Positions 19,289-27,754 of a stretch of DNA of 64,000 nt are shown in pieces. A program made the translations under genes and the position numbers. This DNA comes from Streptomyces sp. CB01881 (GTDB lineage: Bacteria > Actinomycetota > Actinomycetes > Streptomycetales > Streptomycetaceae): assembly GCF_002953255.1 (NCBI RefSeq), contig NZ_CP026498.1, positions 7,418,659-7,482,658 on the forward strand, in the 5' to 3' direction. Under the pieces are notes generated by a model that saw only the letters and a program-made list of their open reading frames with translations, ran no database searches and had not been told where the DNA came from. Position 1 is the first letter of the stretch; every line of letters starts with the position of its first letter.

Positions 19289-20947
19289 ATGACCGGCACC
19301 ACGCTCGGCGCCCAGCTCCTCAGCACGCGGCCCGGCACCGGCACCCTGCTCGGCGCCGCGACCGGCACCGCACTCGGACCTCACTCCACGGGGCAGCCCA
19401 CTGTGACCTCCCTCGCCGTAGCCAACCCGGGCAGCCTGATCCAGTCCGTGGACTGGGTGGCGATCGCGCCCCCGCTGATCGCCGCCCTGACCGCCCTCGC
19501 CGTGCTGGTCGCCGACCTCTTCCTGCCCGCGCGCCACAAGAAGCTGCTCGGCGGCCTCACCGCGGCCGGACTCGCCCTCGCGCTCATCGCACTCCTCCCG
19601 CTCACCGGGGGATCACCCCGGGCGACCTTCTGTGCGCAGAACGTAACAGGGGCCACCGACAACGCGGGCTGCTCGTACGTCGCCGACCACTTCGCCCTGG
19701 TCTTCCAACTGCTCGCGCTCGGCGGCGCGCTGATCGCCGCGCTGCTCTCGGCGCACACCGTGGACGAGGAGCGGCTCCCGGGCGGCGAGTACTGGTTCCT
19801 GCTGCTCTCCAGCGCCACCGGCGCCGCCCTGCTGCCCGCCTCCCGCGACCTCGCCACCCTGGTGATCGCCCTGGAGGTGGCCTCGCTGCCGGCCTTCGCG
19901 CTCGTCGCGCTGCGCCGGGACGGCCGCGGGGCCGAGGCCGCGCTGAAGTTCTTCCTCACCTCCGTCACCGCGACCGCCGTCATGCTGCTCGGCGTCGGCT
20001 TCGTCTACGCCGCGAGCGGCAGCCTGCACCTGGGCGCCGTCGCCGGCGGACTGGAGCACGCCCCCGCGCAGCTGAAGCCGCTGGCCGAGGCCGGCGCGGT
20101 GCTGACCATGGTCGGCTTCGCCTTCAAGGTCGCCGCCGTCCCGTTCCACTTCTGGGTGCCCGACACCTACACCGGCGCCCCGCTGCCGGTGGCCGGCTAC
20201 CTGTCGGTGGTCGGGAAGGCGGCGGGCCTGTCCGGCCTGGCGCTGGTCACCACGATCGCCTTCCGCCCGTACGCGCACACCTGGGGCCTGGTACTCGCGG
20301 TGCTGGCCGCGGTCACCATGACGGCCGGCAACGTCGGCGCGCTGCGGCAGCGGTTCGACACCCGGTACAGCGCGGTGCGGCTGCTCGCCTGGTCCTCCGT
20401 CGGCCAGGCCGGCTACCTGCTGGTGCCGCTCGCCGCCGCCGGGTACGCGCCGACCGGCACCGACCCGCTCGGCGCCACCGCCGCGTACGCGCTGATCTAC
20501 GGCGTGGTGAACCTCGGCGCGTTCGGCGTGGTCGCGGCGGTCGGCCGCCGGGCCGGGACCAGCGTGGACGACTTCCGCGGCCTGTTCGCCCGGCGTCGCT
20601 GGACCGCCCTGGCGCTGGCCTTCTTCCTGCTCTGCCTGGCCGGGCTGCCGCCCGGCGTGATCGGCCTGTTCGGCAAGGTGGTGGTGTTCCGCGCCGCCGT
20701 CGACTCCGGACTGGGCTGGCTGGCCGTCGTCATGGCCGTCAACGTGGTCGTCGCGCTGTACTACTACCTGCTCTGGACGGCGCGGCTCTTCGCCCCGGCG
20801 GGGGCGGAGGGGACGGCCAGCGCGGTGACCGAGCGCAGGCTGCCCGCCTCGCTCGCCGCCACCCTGGGCCTCACCGCCTCGGCCGCCGTGGTGCTCTCGG
20901 TGGCCCCGCAGCTGGTCCTCCAGGTGGTGGGCGGCACTCTCTTCTGA
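19289..20947 (+). CDS. nuoN: NADH-quinone oxidoreductase subunit N (antiporter-like)
   Basis: A 552-residue antiporter-like subunit that closes the nuo operon. It has ALEVASLPAFALVAL with the conserved Glu, and FKVAAVPFHFWVPDTYTGAP. The first 45 residues are a Gly/Thr/Ala-rich extension before the first helix; the ATG at 19289 lies two bases after the nuoM stop, which supports this start. It is followed by the HtpX-like gene on the same strand. Confidence 0.92.
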   Translation: MTGTTLGAQLLSTRPGTGTLLGAATGTALGPHSTGQPTVTSLAVANPGSLIQSVDWVAIAPPLIAALTALAVLVADLFLPARHKKLLGGLTAAGLALALIALLPLTGGSPRATFCAQNVTGATDNAGCSYVADHFALVFQLLALGGALIAALLSAHTVDEERLPGGEYWFLLLSSATGAALLPASRDLATLVIALEVASLPAFALVALRRDGRGAEAALKFFLTSVTATAVMLLGVGFVYAASGSLHLGAVAGGLEHAPAQLKPLAEAGAVLTMVGFAFKVAAVPFHFWVPDTYTGAPLPVAGYLSVVGKAAGLSGLALVTTIAFRPYAHTWGLVLAVLAAVTMTAGNVGALRQRFDTRYSAVRLLAWSSVGQAGYLLVPLAAAGYAPTGTDPLGATAAYALIYGVVNLGAFGVVAAVGRRAGTSVDDFRGLFARRRWTALALAFFLLCLAGLPPGVIGLFGKVVVFRAAVDSGLGWLAVVMAVNVVVALYYYLLWTARLFAPAGAEGTASAVTERRLPASLAATLGLTASAAVVLSVAPQLVLQVVGGTLF

Positions 20948-21132
20948 GACCGGCCGGGCCCCGGCGGGCCGGGTGCGGGCGGGCACGCGGCCGCACCCGA
21001 CCCGGGCCGGGCGGGGGCGCCGCGCGGGTGTCACGGTGCTCACAAGGGAACAAGGCCGACGGCCCCGCCCGTTGTCGGGGCAGAGGGACGAGGCAGCGAG
21101 GGCTTCCCCACCGCACCATTGGAGGGCCTGCC

Positions 21133-21996
21133 GTGCACCGTCGGCACAACGGACTGAGGACCGCCGCACTGCTCGGCGGCCTCTCGGCGCTGATCCTGGT
21201 GATCGGCAGTTTCTTCGGCCGCACCGGGTTCGTGGTGGCCCTGGTGGTCGCCCTCGGGACCAACGCCTACGCGTACTGGAACAGCGACAAGCTGGCCCTG
21301 CGCGCCATGCGGGCCAGGCCGGTCAGCGAGATCGAGGCGCCGCGGCTGTACCGGATCGTCCGGGAGCTCTCCACGTCCGCCCGCCAGCCGATGCCCCGCC
21401 TCTACATCTCGCCCACCCCGGCCCCGAACGCCTTCGCCACCGGCCGCAACCCGCGCAACGCGGCGGTCTGCTGCACCGACGGCATCCTGCAACTGCTGGA
21501 CGAGCGGGAGCTGCGGGGTGTGCTCGGGCACGAGCTGAGCCACGTCTACAACCGCGACATCCTGATCTCCTCGGTCGCCGGGGCGCTCGCCTCGGTGGTG
21601 ATGTTCCTGGTGAACTTCGCCTGGCTGATCCCGTTCGGCCGCAGCGAGGACGACGACGGGCCGGGGCTGTTCGGGATGCTCGCGATCATGATCCTCGGGC
21701 CGCTGGCCGCCTCGCTGATCCAGCTGGCCGTCAGCCGCTCCCGCGAGTACGAGGCCGACGCCGACGGCGCCCGGATCACCGGCGACCCGCTCGCCCTGGC
21801 GAGCGCCCTGCGCAAGCTGGACGCCGGGACGCGGCAGCTGCCGCTGCCGCCGGAGCCGCAGCTCCAGACGGCCAGCCACATGATGATCGCCAGCCCGTTC
21901 CGGCCGGGCGAGGCGGGGGCGAAGCTGTTCTCGACCCACCCGCCGATGGCGGAGCGGATCGCCCGCCTGGAGCGGATGGCCGGCTACCGCGTCTGA
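21133..21996 (+). CDS. htpX: M48 family zinc metalloprotease, HtpX-like
   Basis: A 287-residue membrane peptidase involved in quality control of membrane proteins. Two helices lie at about 10-50; then the zinc motif H133-E134-L-S-H137 (GHELSHVYNRD), two further helices, and the third ligand region SREYEADADGA with E205. The GTG start has GGAGG about 8 bases upstream. It sits directly downstream of nuoN on the same strand, which hints at a link with the membrane complex, but a 185-bp gap leaves room for its own promoter. Confidence 0.9.
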   Translation: MHRRHNGLRTAALLGGLSALILVIGSFFGRTGFVVALVVALGTNAYAYWNSDKLALRAMRARPVSEIEAPRLYRIVRELSTSARQPMPRLYISPTPAPNAFATGRNPRNAAVCCTDGILQLLDERELRGVLGHELSHVYNRDILISSVAGALASVVMFLVNFAWLIPFGRSEDDDGPGLFGMLAIMILGPLAASLIQLAVSRSREYEADADGARITGDPLALASALRKLDAGTRQLPLPPEPQLQTASHMMIASPFRPGEAGAKLFSTHPPMAERIARLERMAGYRV

Positions 21997-22023
21997 GGCC
22001 CGGCCGGCCAGCCCGCCCCGGGG

Positions 22024-23484
22024 TCAGCCGGTCAGCTCCTCGTACGCCCGCCGCAGCCGGTGGACGCCCTCGGCGGCGTGCGCGGCGCTGTCCACGGCGG
22101 CGTAGCTCAGCCGGAGGTTCGCGGCCGGCGGCTCGGCGGCGTAGTAGGGCTGGCCGGCGGTGACCAGCACGCCGGCGCGCAGGGCGGCGGCGGTGAGCAC
22201 CCGGTCGTCGGTGCCGTCGGGCAGCCGCAGCCAGAGGTGGTAGCCGCCGGGCCGGTGCGGTCCGAGCAGGCCGGGGAGCTCGCGGCGCAGCGCGGCCACG
22301 GTGGCGATGCGGCGGTCCCGGAGTTCGGCGCCGAGGGTGCGCAGGTGACGGGCCCAGCCCGGGTCGGCGACCAGCTCCAGGGCGGCCTCCTGGAGCGGCC
22401 GGGGGACGAAGAAGCTGTCGACCACCTGGGTGGCCCGCAGCCGTTGCAGCGCCGGGCCGCGCGCGGTGAGCGCGCCGACCCGCAGGTTGGGCGAGGTGGC
22501 CTTGGTCAGCGAGCGCAGGTGCACCACCACCCCGTCCGGGTCGTCGGCGGCGAGCGGGCGGGGCAGCGCGGGGGAGTCGGCGTGCACCAGGCGGCGGGCG
22601 AAGTCGTCCTCGACGACGAAGGCGCCGGCGGTCCGGGCGATCCGCAGCACCTCGGTGCGGCGCTCGGGGGAGAGCACCGCGCCGGTCGGGTTCTGGAACA
22701 CCGGCTGGCAGACGAAGAGCCGGGCCCGGGTGGCGTCGAAGGCCGCGGCCAGCAGGTCGGTGCGGACGCCGTCCTGGTCCACCGGGACCGGGACGACCCG
22801 CAGCCCGGCCGCGCGGGCGACCGCGAGGATGCCGGGGTAGGTCGGCGACTCCACCAGGACGGGGGCGCCCGGCGCGGCCAGGGAGCGCAGGGCGATGGTG
22901 AGCGCGCTCTGGCCGCCCGCGGTGACCAGGACGTCGCCCGCGCCGAGCGGCCCGCCGTTGCCACCGATGTCGCGGGCGAACCAGCCGCGCAGTTCGGTCA
23001 GGCCGTCCACCGGAGGCCGGTCCCAGGCGCCGGGGCGCCGTCCGGCCCGGGCGAGGGCGGCGGCCAGCAGCCGCTCGGGCAGCAGTGAGGCGTGCGGGTA
23101 GCCGCCGTTGAGGTCGACCACGTCGGGCGGCGGCACGTTCAGGGTGGCGAGCAGTGGTCCGGCGCCGACGTCGCGCTGGCCGGCGTCGGCGCTCAGCGCG
23201 ACCTCCTGCCAGGAGAGGTCGCCGGGCCGGGCCGGGGGCGGTGCGGCGGCCGGCGCGGCGGAGGTGTCCGCGAAGGCGGCGGCGCGGAAGACCCCGGCGC
23301 CCGGCCGGGAGACCACCAGGCCTTCGGCCGCCAGGACGGCGATCGCGCGGGAGACCGTCACCGGACTCACCTGGTGACGCTCCACCAACGCCCGGCTCGG
23401 CGGCAGCTTCCGTCCCTCTGGATAGCGCTCTACCTCACGGCGCAGTCTTTCGGCGAGATCGGCCACACTGCTACGCTCGTTCAT
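22024..23484 (-). CDS. MocR-family regulator (GntR helix-turn-helix + class I aminotransferase-like domain)
   Basis: A 486-residue PLP-dependent regulator. Residues 5-65 are a GntR winged helix (LPPSRALVERHQVSPVTVSRAIAVL). Residues 115-480 are an aminotransferase fold with QNPTGAVLS, VEDDF and the PLP lysine K328 in SLTKATSPN. MocR regulators sense PLP or amino compounds and often control a divergent transporter, as here. Its ATG (23484-23482) overlaps the ATG of the exporter (23483-23485) within a single CATG. A GATAGCGCTATC palindrome lies 11 bases inside the exporter gene. Confidence 0.9.
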   Translation of the reverse strand: MNERSSVADLAERLRREVERYPEGRKLPPSRALVERHQVSPVTVSRAIAVLAAEGLVVSRPGAGVFRAAAFADTSAAPAAAPPPARPGDLSWQEVALSADAGQRDVGAGPLLATLNVPPPDVVDLNGGYPHASLLPERLLAAALARAGRRPGAWDRPPVDGLTELRGWFARDIGGNGGPLGAGDVLVTAGGQSALTIALRSLAAPGAPVLVESPTYPGILAVARAAGLRVVPVPVDQDGVRTDLLAAAFDATRARLFVCQPVFQNPTGAVLSPERRTEVLRIARTAGAFVVEDDFARRLVHADSPALPRPLAADDPDGVVVHLRSLTKATSPNLRVGALTARGPALQRLRATQVVDSFFVPRPLQEAALELVADPGWARHLRTLGAELRDRRIATVAALRRELPGLLGPHRPGGYHLWLRLPDGTDDRVLTAAALRAGVLVTAGQPYYAAEPPAANLRLSYAAVDSAAHAAEGVHRLRRAYEELTG

Positions 23485-23506
23485 GACGGATCAAGATAGC
23501 GCTATC
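23421..23506. promoter_or_regulatory. Candidate MocR operators (GATAGCGCTATC palindrome and partial copy)
   Basis: A perfect 12-bp palindrome GATAGCGCTATC lies at 23495-23506, inside codons 5-8 of the exporter gene. A partial copy GATAGCGCTCTA lies at 23421-23432 inside the regulator gene, 74 bp away (about seven helical turns). The two sites flank the overlapping start codons, as expected for an autoregulated divergent pair. This is sequence-based inference. Confidence 0.6.
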
Positions 23507-24472
23507 CAGTCCACGGCGGTAGCACCGCAGCCGACCACGGCCCCCGGGGCCGCCGGTTCCGCCGGTGTCCCCGGCACCGCCCTGGCCCCCGGTGCCTCCG
23601 GCACCGCCCTGGCCCCCGGTGCCTCCGGCACCGCCCTGGCCGCGCTCGGTGTCCTCTCCTTCTCGGTCAGCTTCCCCGCCACCGCCTGGGCCCTGACCGG
23701 CTTCGGCCCGTGGACGGCGACCGGGCTGCGCGGTGCGGTGGCCGGGGTGATCGCCGCGGTCTGCCTGGCGGCCGCCCGTGTCCCGCTGCCCGCGCGGCGG
23801 CACTGGCCCGGCCTGCTGGTGGTCGCGGCGGGCTGCGTGCTCGGGTTCCCGCTGCTCACCACGCTGGCGTTGCGGACCTCCTCGACGGCGCACTCCGCGG
23901 TCGTGATCGGCGTGCTGCCGCTGGCCACCGCCGCGTTCTCGGCGCTGCGCACCGGCCGCCGCCCGTCCCGCACCTTCTGGGGTGCGGCGCTCGCCGGGGC
24001 GGTGGCGGTACTGGCCTTCACCCTGCTGCAGAGCCACGGGCGGCCGACCGTCGCCGACCTCTACCTGTTCGCGGCGCTGCTGGTCTGCGCGGCCGGGTAC
24101 GCGGAGGGCGGGCGGATCTCGCGGGAGCTGCCGGGGTGGCAGGTGATCGCCTGGGCGGTGGTCGCGGCGCTTCCGGTCACCGTGTTCACCGTCGCGCTGG
24201 CGCTGCCGGCCGAGCCGGTCCACCTGGGCGCGAAGGCGCTGGCCGGTCTGGCGTACACGGCGGTGGTCTCGCAGTTCGGCGGGTTCGTGCTCTGGTACCG
24301 GGGGATGGCGGCGATCGGGGTGCCGCGGGCGAGCCAGCTCCAGTTGGCGCAGCCGTTGCTGACGCTGGTCTGGTCGGTGCTGCTGCTGGGGGAGGACCTG
24401 CCGGCGGCCGCGCCGGTCACGGCGGTGGCGGTGCTGGTCTGCATCGTGGTGACCCAGCGCGCGCGTGACTGA
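23483..24472 (+). CDS. EamA/DMT-family exporter
   Basis: A 329-residue transporter of the drug/metabolite superfamily with about ten helices in two repeats (from about residue 50). It has RTSSTAHSAVVIGVLPLATA and a second-half AVVSQFGGFVLWYRGM helix. EamA proteins export amino acids, metabolites or drugs; the substrate is unknown, but pairing with a MocR regulator favours an amino compound. The N-terminal 48 residues are Ala/Pro/Gly repeats and are probably cytoplasmic. If translation really starts at 23483, its promoter lies inside the regulator gene. Confidence 0.88.
   Translation: MTDQDSAIQSTAVAPQPTTAPGAAGSAGVPGTALAPGASGTALAPGASGTALAALGVLSFSVSFPATAWALTGFGPWTATGLRGAVAGVIAAVCLAAARVPLPARRHWPGLLVVAAGCVLGFPLLTTLALRTSSTAHSAVVIGVLPLATAAFSALRTGRRPSRTFWGAALAGAVAVLAFTLLQSHGRPTVADLYLFAALLVCAAGYAEGGRISRELPGWQVIAWAVVAALPVTVFTVALALPAEPVHLGAKALAGLAYTAVVSQFGGFVLWYRGMAAIGVPRASQLQLAQPLLTLVWSVLLLGEDLPAAAPVTAVAVLVCIVVTQRARD
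23575..23640 (+). repeat. 27-bp tandem repeat in the exporter N-terminus
   Basis: Two perfect 27-bp units (23575-23601, 23602-23628) and 12 bases of a third encode GTALAPGAS repeats. The multiple-of-three unit keeps the frame. Probably slippage-generated. Confidence 0.85.
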
Positions 24473-24518
24473 GCCGGCCGGCGGACCGGCGGTCGGCTGC
24501 CGCTCGTGGTGCGCAACG

Positions 24519-24556
24519 GCTCGTGCCCGCCCCCGGGTCGGGGTGCGGGCACGAGC
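24519..24556. terminator. Bidirectional terminator hairpin
   Basis: A perfect 12-bp stem (24519-24530 with 24545-24556) and a 14-nt loop lie between the convergent exporter and DUF7144-like genes. Confidence 0.7.
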
Positions 24557-24626
24557 GCGGCGGCCGGCCGGTGCGGACGGCGATCCGGCGCGGGAGGTCA
24601 TCCGGTGGTGCCGGGGCCGTGGGCGG

Positions 24627-25094
24627 CTACCCGGTGGTGTCGGGGCGGTAGACGCAGAGCGCCCAGATGATGAGCACGTCCGCCGCGATCACCATGATCG
24701 ACCAGAACGGGTAGTACGGCAGGTCGAGGAGGTTCTCCAGGGCGCTCAGCGCGGTGACGGCGATACCGGCCCAGCGGGCCCAGGAGGCCCCCTTGAGGAG
24801 GAAGGCGCCGACCAGCGCGACGATCGCGCCGATGACCACGTGGGTCCAGCCCCACCCGGTGAGGTCGAAGCGGAAGACGTAGCGCGGCGTGCTGAGGAAG
24901 ACGTCGTCGTCGGCGATCGCCATGATGCCGCGGAGGACCTCGAAGCATCCGTTGATCAGCATCAGGACACCGGCGAAGATCACCAGACCCGGGGCCCAGT
25001 CGCTGAACTGGTTGACCGAGGACGGCGGAGGTGGCGCGCCGGTGCCGGAACGCCAGGGCGGGGGCTGATCGGGAGAGGGCGACGCGGTGCTCAT
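24627..25094 (-). CDS. Small four-helix membrane protein, DUF7144-like
   Basis: A 155-residue protein: a Pro/Ser-rich N-terminus, then four membrane helices (about 33-53, 80-97, 103-120, 127-147) with the spacing and motifs of actinobacterial DUF7144 proteins (GVLMLINGCFEVLRGI, WGWTHVVIGAI). Function unknown. The ATG is preceded by GGAGGAG. It is transcribed away from ctaD. Confidence 0.75.
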   Translation of the reverse strand: MSTASPSPDQPPPWRSGTGAPPPPSSVNQFSDWAPGLVIFAGVLMLINGCFEVLRGIMAIADDDVFLSTPRYVFRFDLTGWGWTHVVIGAIVALVGAFLLKGASWARWAGIAVTALSALENLLDLPYYPFWSIMVIAADVLIIWALCVYRPDTTG

Positions 25095-25378
25095 GGACTC
25101 CTCCTAGGCCGCACGCCGGGCGAGCGGGGCGACCGCACCCGGGGATGCGACCGCACCGGAAGCCGAACGGGCGTACGGAAAGGCGTACGGAACTCGACCG
25201 TCCGCCCAAACCGCGGGGCGGGCAATCCGGCCGCACCTGTTCGGGTGACAGGCCCCGCGCGGCCGCCGGGGAGCGCGGCCGGTGCCTGGTAGTGGTGGGG
25301 CGACCACTGTCCGGGCCGGGGGCCGTCCGCCTCGGCGGGGCGCGCCGCCGCCCGGCCCGAACACGGAAGGCGCGCTGC

Positions 25379-27097
25379 GTGACTCTTCTGCCGAAGGACG
25401 TCGTGGAGCAGTCCCCGCACCCGTCGCGCACGCCCCGGCTGGCCCGCTGGCGTGCGGCCGGCCGTCGTCGGCGGGGCCGGGCCCTGGTCGGCTGGCTCAC
25501 CACCACCGACCACAAGCGGATCGGCACCCTCTACATCACCACCGCGTTCCTGTTCTTCCTGGTCGGCGGCCTGATGGCGATGGTCATGCGGGCCGAGCTG
25601 GCCCGGCCGGGGCTGCAACTGGTCAGCAACGAGGTGTTCAACCAGCTCTTCACCATGCACGGCACGATCATGCTGCTGATGTTCGCGACCCCGCTGTTCG
25701 CCGGCTTCGCCAACTGGATCATGCCGCTGCAGATCGGCGCGCCCGACGTGGCCTTCCCCCGGCTCAACGCGCTCGCCTACTGGCTTTACCTGTTCGGCTC
25801 GCTGATCGCCGTGTACGGCTTCCTCACCCCCGACGGCGCGGCCGACTTCGGCTGGTTCGCCTACGCGCCGCTGAACAGCGCCGAGCGGAGTCCCGGCCTC
25901 GGCGCCGACCTGTGGATCATGGGCCTGGCCTTCTCCGGCTTCGGTACCATCCTCGGCTCGGTCAACTTCATCACCACGATCATCTGCTTCCGCGCGCCCG
26001 GGATGACGCTGTTCCGGATGCCGATCTTCGTCTGGAACATCCTGCTCACCGCGGTGCTGGTGCTGTTCGCGTTCCCGGTGCTGGCGGCGGCGTTGCTCTG
26101 CCTGGAGTCGGACCGCAAGTTCGGCTCGCACGTCTTCGACGCGGCCAACGGCGGTGCGATGCTCTGGCAGCACCTGTTCTGGTTCTTCGGGCACCCCGAG
26201 GTGTACATCATCGCGCTGCCGTTCTTCGGCATCGTCACCGAGATCATCCCGGTGTTCAGCCGGAAACCGGTCTTCGGCTACTCCGGCCTGATCGCCGCGA
26301 CGGTCGCCATCACCGGTCTGTCGATCACGGTCTGGGCGCACCACATGTTCGTCACCGGGCAGGTGCTGCTGCCGTTCTTCTCGATCATGACGATGCTGAT
26401 CGCGGTGCCGACCGGGGTGAAGTTCTTCAACTGGATCGGCACCATGTGGCAGGGCTCGCTGAGCTTCGAGACGCCGATGCTCTGGACGGTCGGCTTCCTG
26501 GTCACCTTCCTGTTCGGCGGGCTGACGGGCGTGCTGCTGGCCGCGCCGCCGATCGACTTCCACGTCTCCGACTCGTACTTCGTCGTCGCACACTTCCACT
26601 ACGTGGTGTTCGGGACGGTGGTGTTCGCGATGTTCGCCGGATTCCACTTCTGGTGGCCCAAGTTCACCGGGCGGATGCTCGACGAGCGCCTCGGGCGGAT
26701 CCACTTCTGGACGCTGTTCACCGGCTTCCACGCCACCTTCCTGGTGCAGCACTGGCTCGGCGCCGAGGGGATGCCGCGCCGGTACGCCGACTACCTGGCC
26801 TCGGACGGGTTCACCACGCTCAACACCGTCTCCACCATCGGCTCCTTCCTGCTGGGGATCTCCACGCTGCCGTTCCTCTACAACGTCTGGCGCACCGCCC
26901 GGTACGGAGAGAAGGTGACGGAGGACGACCCGTGGGGGTACGGCCGTTCGCTGGAGTGGGCCACCTCCTGCCCGCCGCCGCGGCACAACTTCGTCACCCT
27001 GCCGCGGATCCGGTCCGAATCCCCCGCCTTCGACCTGCACCACCCCGGGATCGCCGAGCTGGACCGGCGGCAGAACGCGCGTGAGCCGCTGGGCTGA
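25379..27097 (+). CDS. ctaD: Cytochrome c oxidase subunit I (aa3 type)
   Basis: A 572-residue, 12-helix catalytic subunit of a haem-copper oxidase, which reduces oxygen to water and pumps protons. It has the haem a ligand in FTMHGTIMLLMF, HPEVYI with the Cu-B His and cross-linked Tyr, the HHMF pair, and HFHYVVFG with the high- and low-spin haem ligands. The GTG start has GGAAGG 8 bases upstream. Subunits II and III are not adjacent, so this is likely a second ctaD copy. The first 35 residues are an Arg-rich extension. Confidence 0.92.
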   Translation: MTLLPKDVVEQSPHPSRTPRLARWRAAGRRRRGRALVGWLTTTDHKRIGTLYITTAFLFFLVGGLMAMVMRAELARPGLQLVSNEVFNQLFTMHGTIMLLMFATPLFAGFANWIMPLQIGAPDVAFPRLNALAYWLYLFGSLIAVYGFLTPDGAADFGWFAYAPLNSAERSPGLGADLWIMGLAFSGFGTILGSVNFITTIICFRAPGMTLFRMPIFVWNILLTAVLVLFAFPVLAAALLCLESDRKFGSHVFDAANGGAMLWQHLFWFFGHPEVYIIALPFFGIVTEIIPVFSRKPVFGYSGLIAATVAITGLSITVWAHHMFVTGQVLLPFFSIMTMLIAVPTGVKFFNWIGTMWQGSLSFETPMLWTVGFLVTFLFGGLTGVLLAAPPIDFHVSDSYFVVAHFHYVVFGTVVFAMFAGFHFWWPKFTGRMLDERLGRIHFWTLFTGFHATFLVQHWLGAEGMPRRYADYLASDGFTTLNTVSTIGSFLLGISTLPFLYNVWRTARYGEKVTEDDPWGYGRSLEWATSCPPPRHNFVTLPRIRSESPAFDLHHPGIAELDRRQNAREPLG

Positions 27098-27241
27098 GCG
27101 GGGGCTTCTGCCGCGGGCCGCACCGGGGCCCAGCCGGGGGCCCGCACCGGGGCCGTGCCAGGCCCGCGCGTCGGGCCGCTCGTTAGGATGAGGGCGCGCC
27201 CCGCCGGCTGCGGGACGCGGCATCCGGAGGGAGTGGCCGTC

Positions 27242-27751
27242 ATGGCAGAGGAGAGGCACGCCCCGGCGGCCGGGGATCCGCGGGCCCGGCGGCGCGGCCA
27301 GGGCGAGCTGGAGGCGCAGGTGCTGGCCGTGCTCCAGCGGGCGCCCGGCCCGGCCACCGCGGGGTGGGTGCAGGAACGCCTGGACGGCGGCCTGGCGTAC
27401 ACCACGGTGATGACCATCCTGTCCCGGCTGCACGCCAAGAAGGCCGTCTCGCGGTCCCGTTCGGGCCGCTCCTACCTGTGGCGGGCGTCCTCCGACGCGG
27501 CCGGGCTGGCCGCGCTGCGGATGCGCCGGATGCTCGACGGCGAGCCGGACCGGGACGCGGTGCTGGCCAGCTTCGTCACCGCGCTGCTGCCGCACGACGA
27601 GGAGCTGCTGCGGACGCTGCTGGACAGTGCGGCGCTGGACGGCCCCCTGGGCGGTGCCCTGGACGGCACTTCGGGCGGCGGTTCCCTGGACGGCGCGCCC
27701 GCGGTGGCCGCCACGCCCGCCGATCCGGCAGCGGCCGACCGTGAGAGCTGA
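27242..27751 (+). CDS. BlaI/MecI/CopY-family transcriptional repressor
   Basis: A 169-residue regulator with a winged helix at about residues 20-90 (WVQERLDGGLAYTTVMTILSRLHAKKAVSRSRSGRSYLWRA, split as AYTTVMTILSRL plus the wing). The last 40 residues are a Gly/Ala-rich tail. BlaI repressors are inactivated by a partner M56 membrane peptidase; that partner starts three bases downstream. No beta-lactamase is present, so the pair probably senses another envelope or redox signal. Confidence 0.9.
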   Translation: MAEERHAPAAGDPRARRRGQGELEAQVLAVLQRAPGPATAGWVQERLDGGLAYTTVMTILSRLHAKKAVSRSRSGRSYLWRASSDAAGLAALRMRRMLDGEPDRDAVLASFVTALLPHDEELLRTLLDSAALDGPLGGALDGTSGGGSLDGAPAVAATPADPAAADRES

Positions 27752-27754
27752 GCC

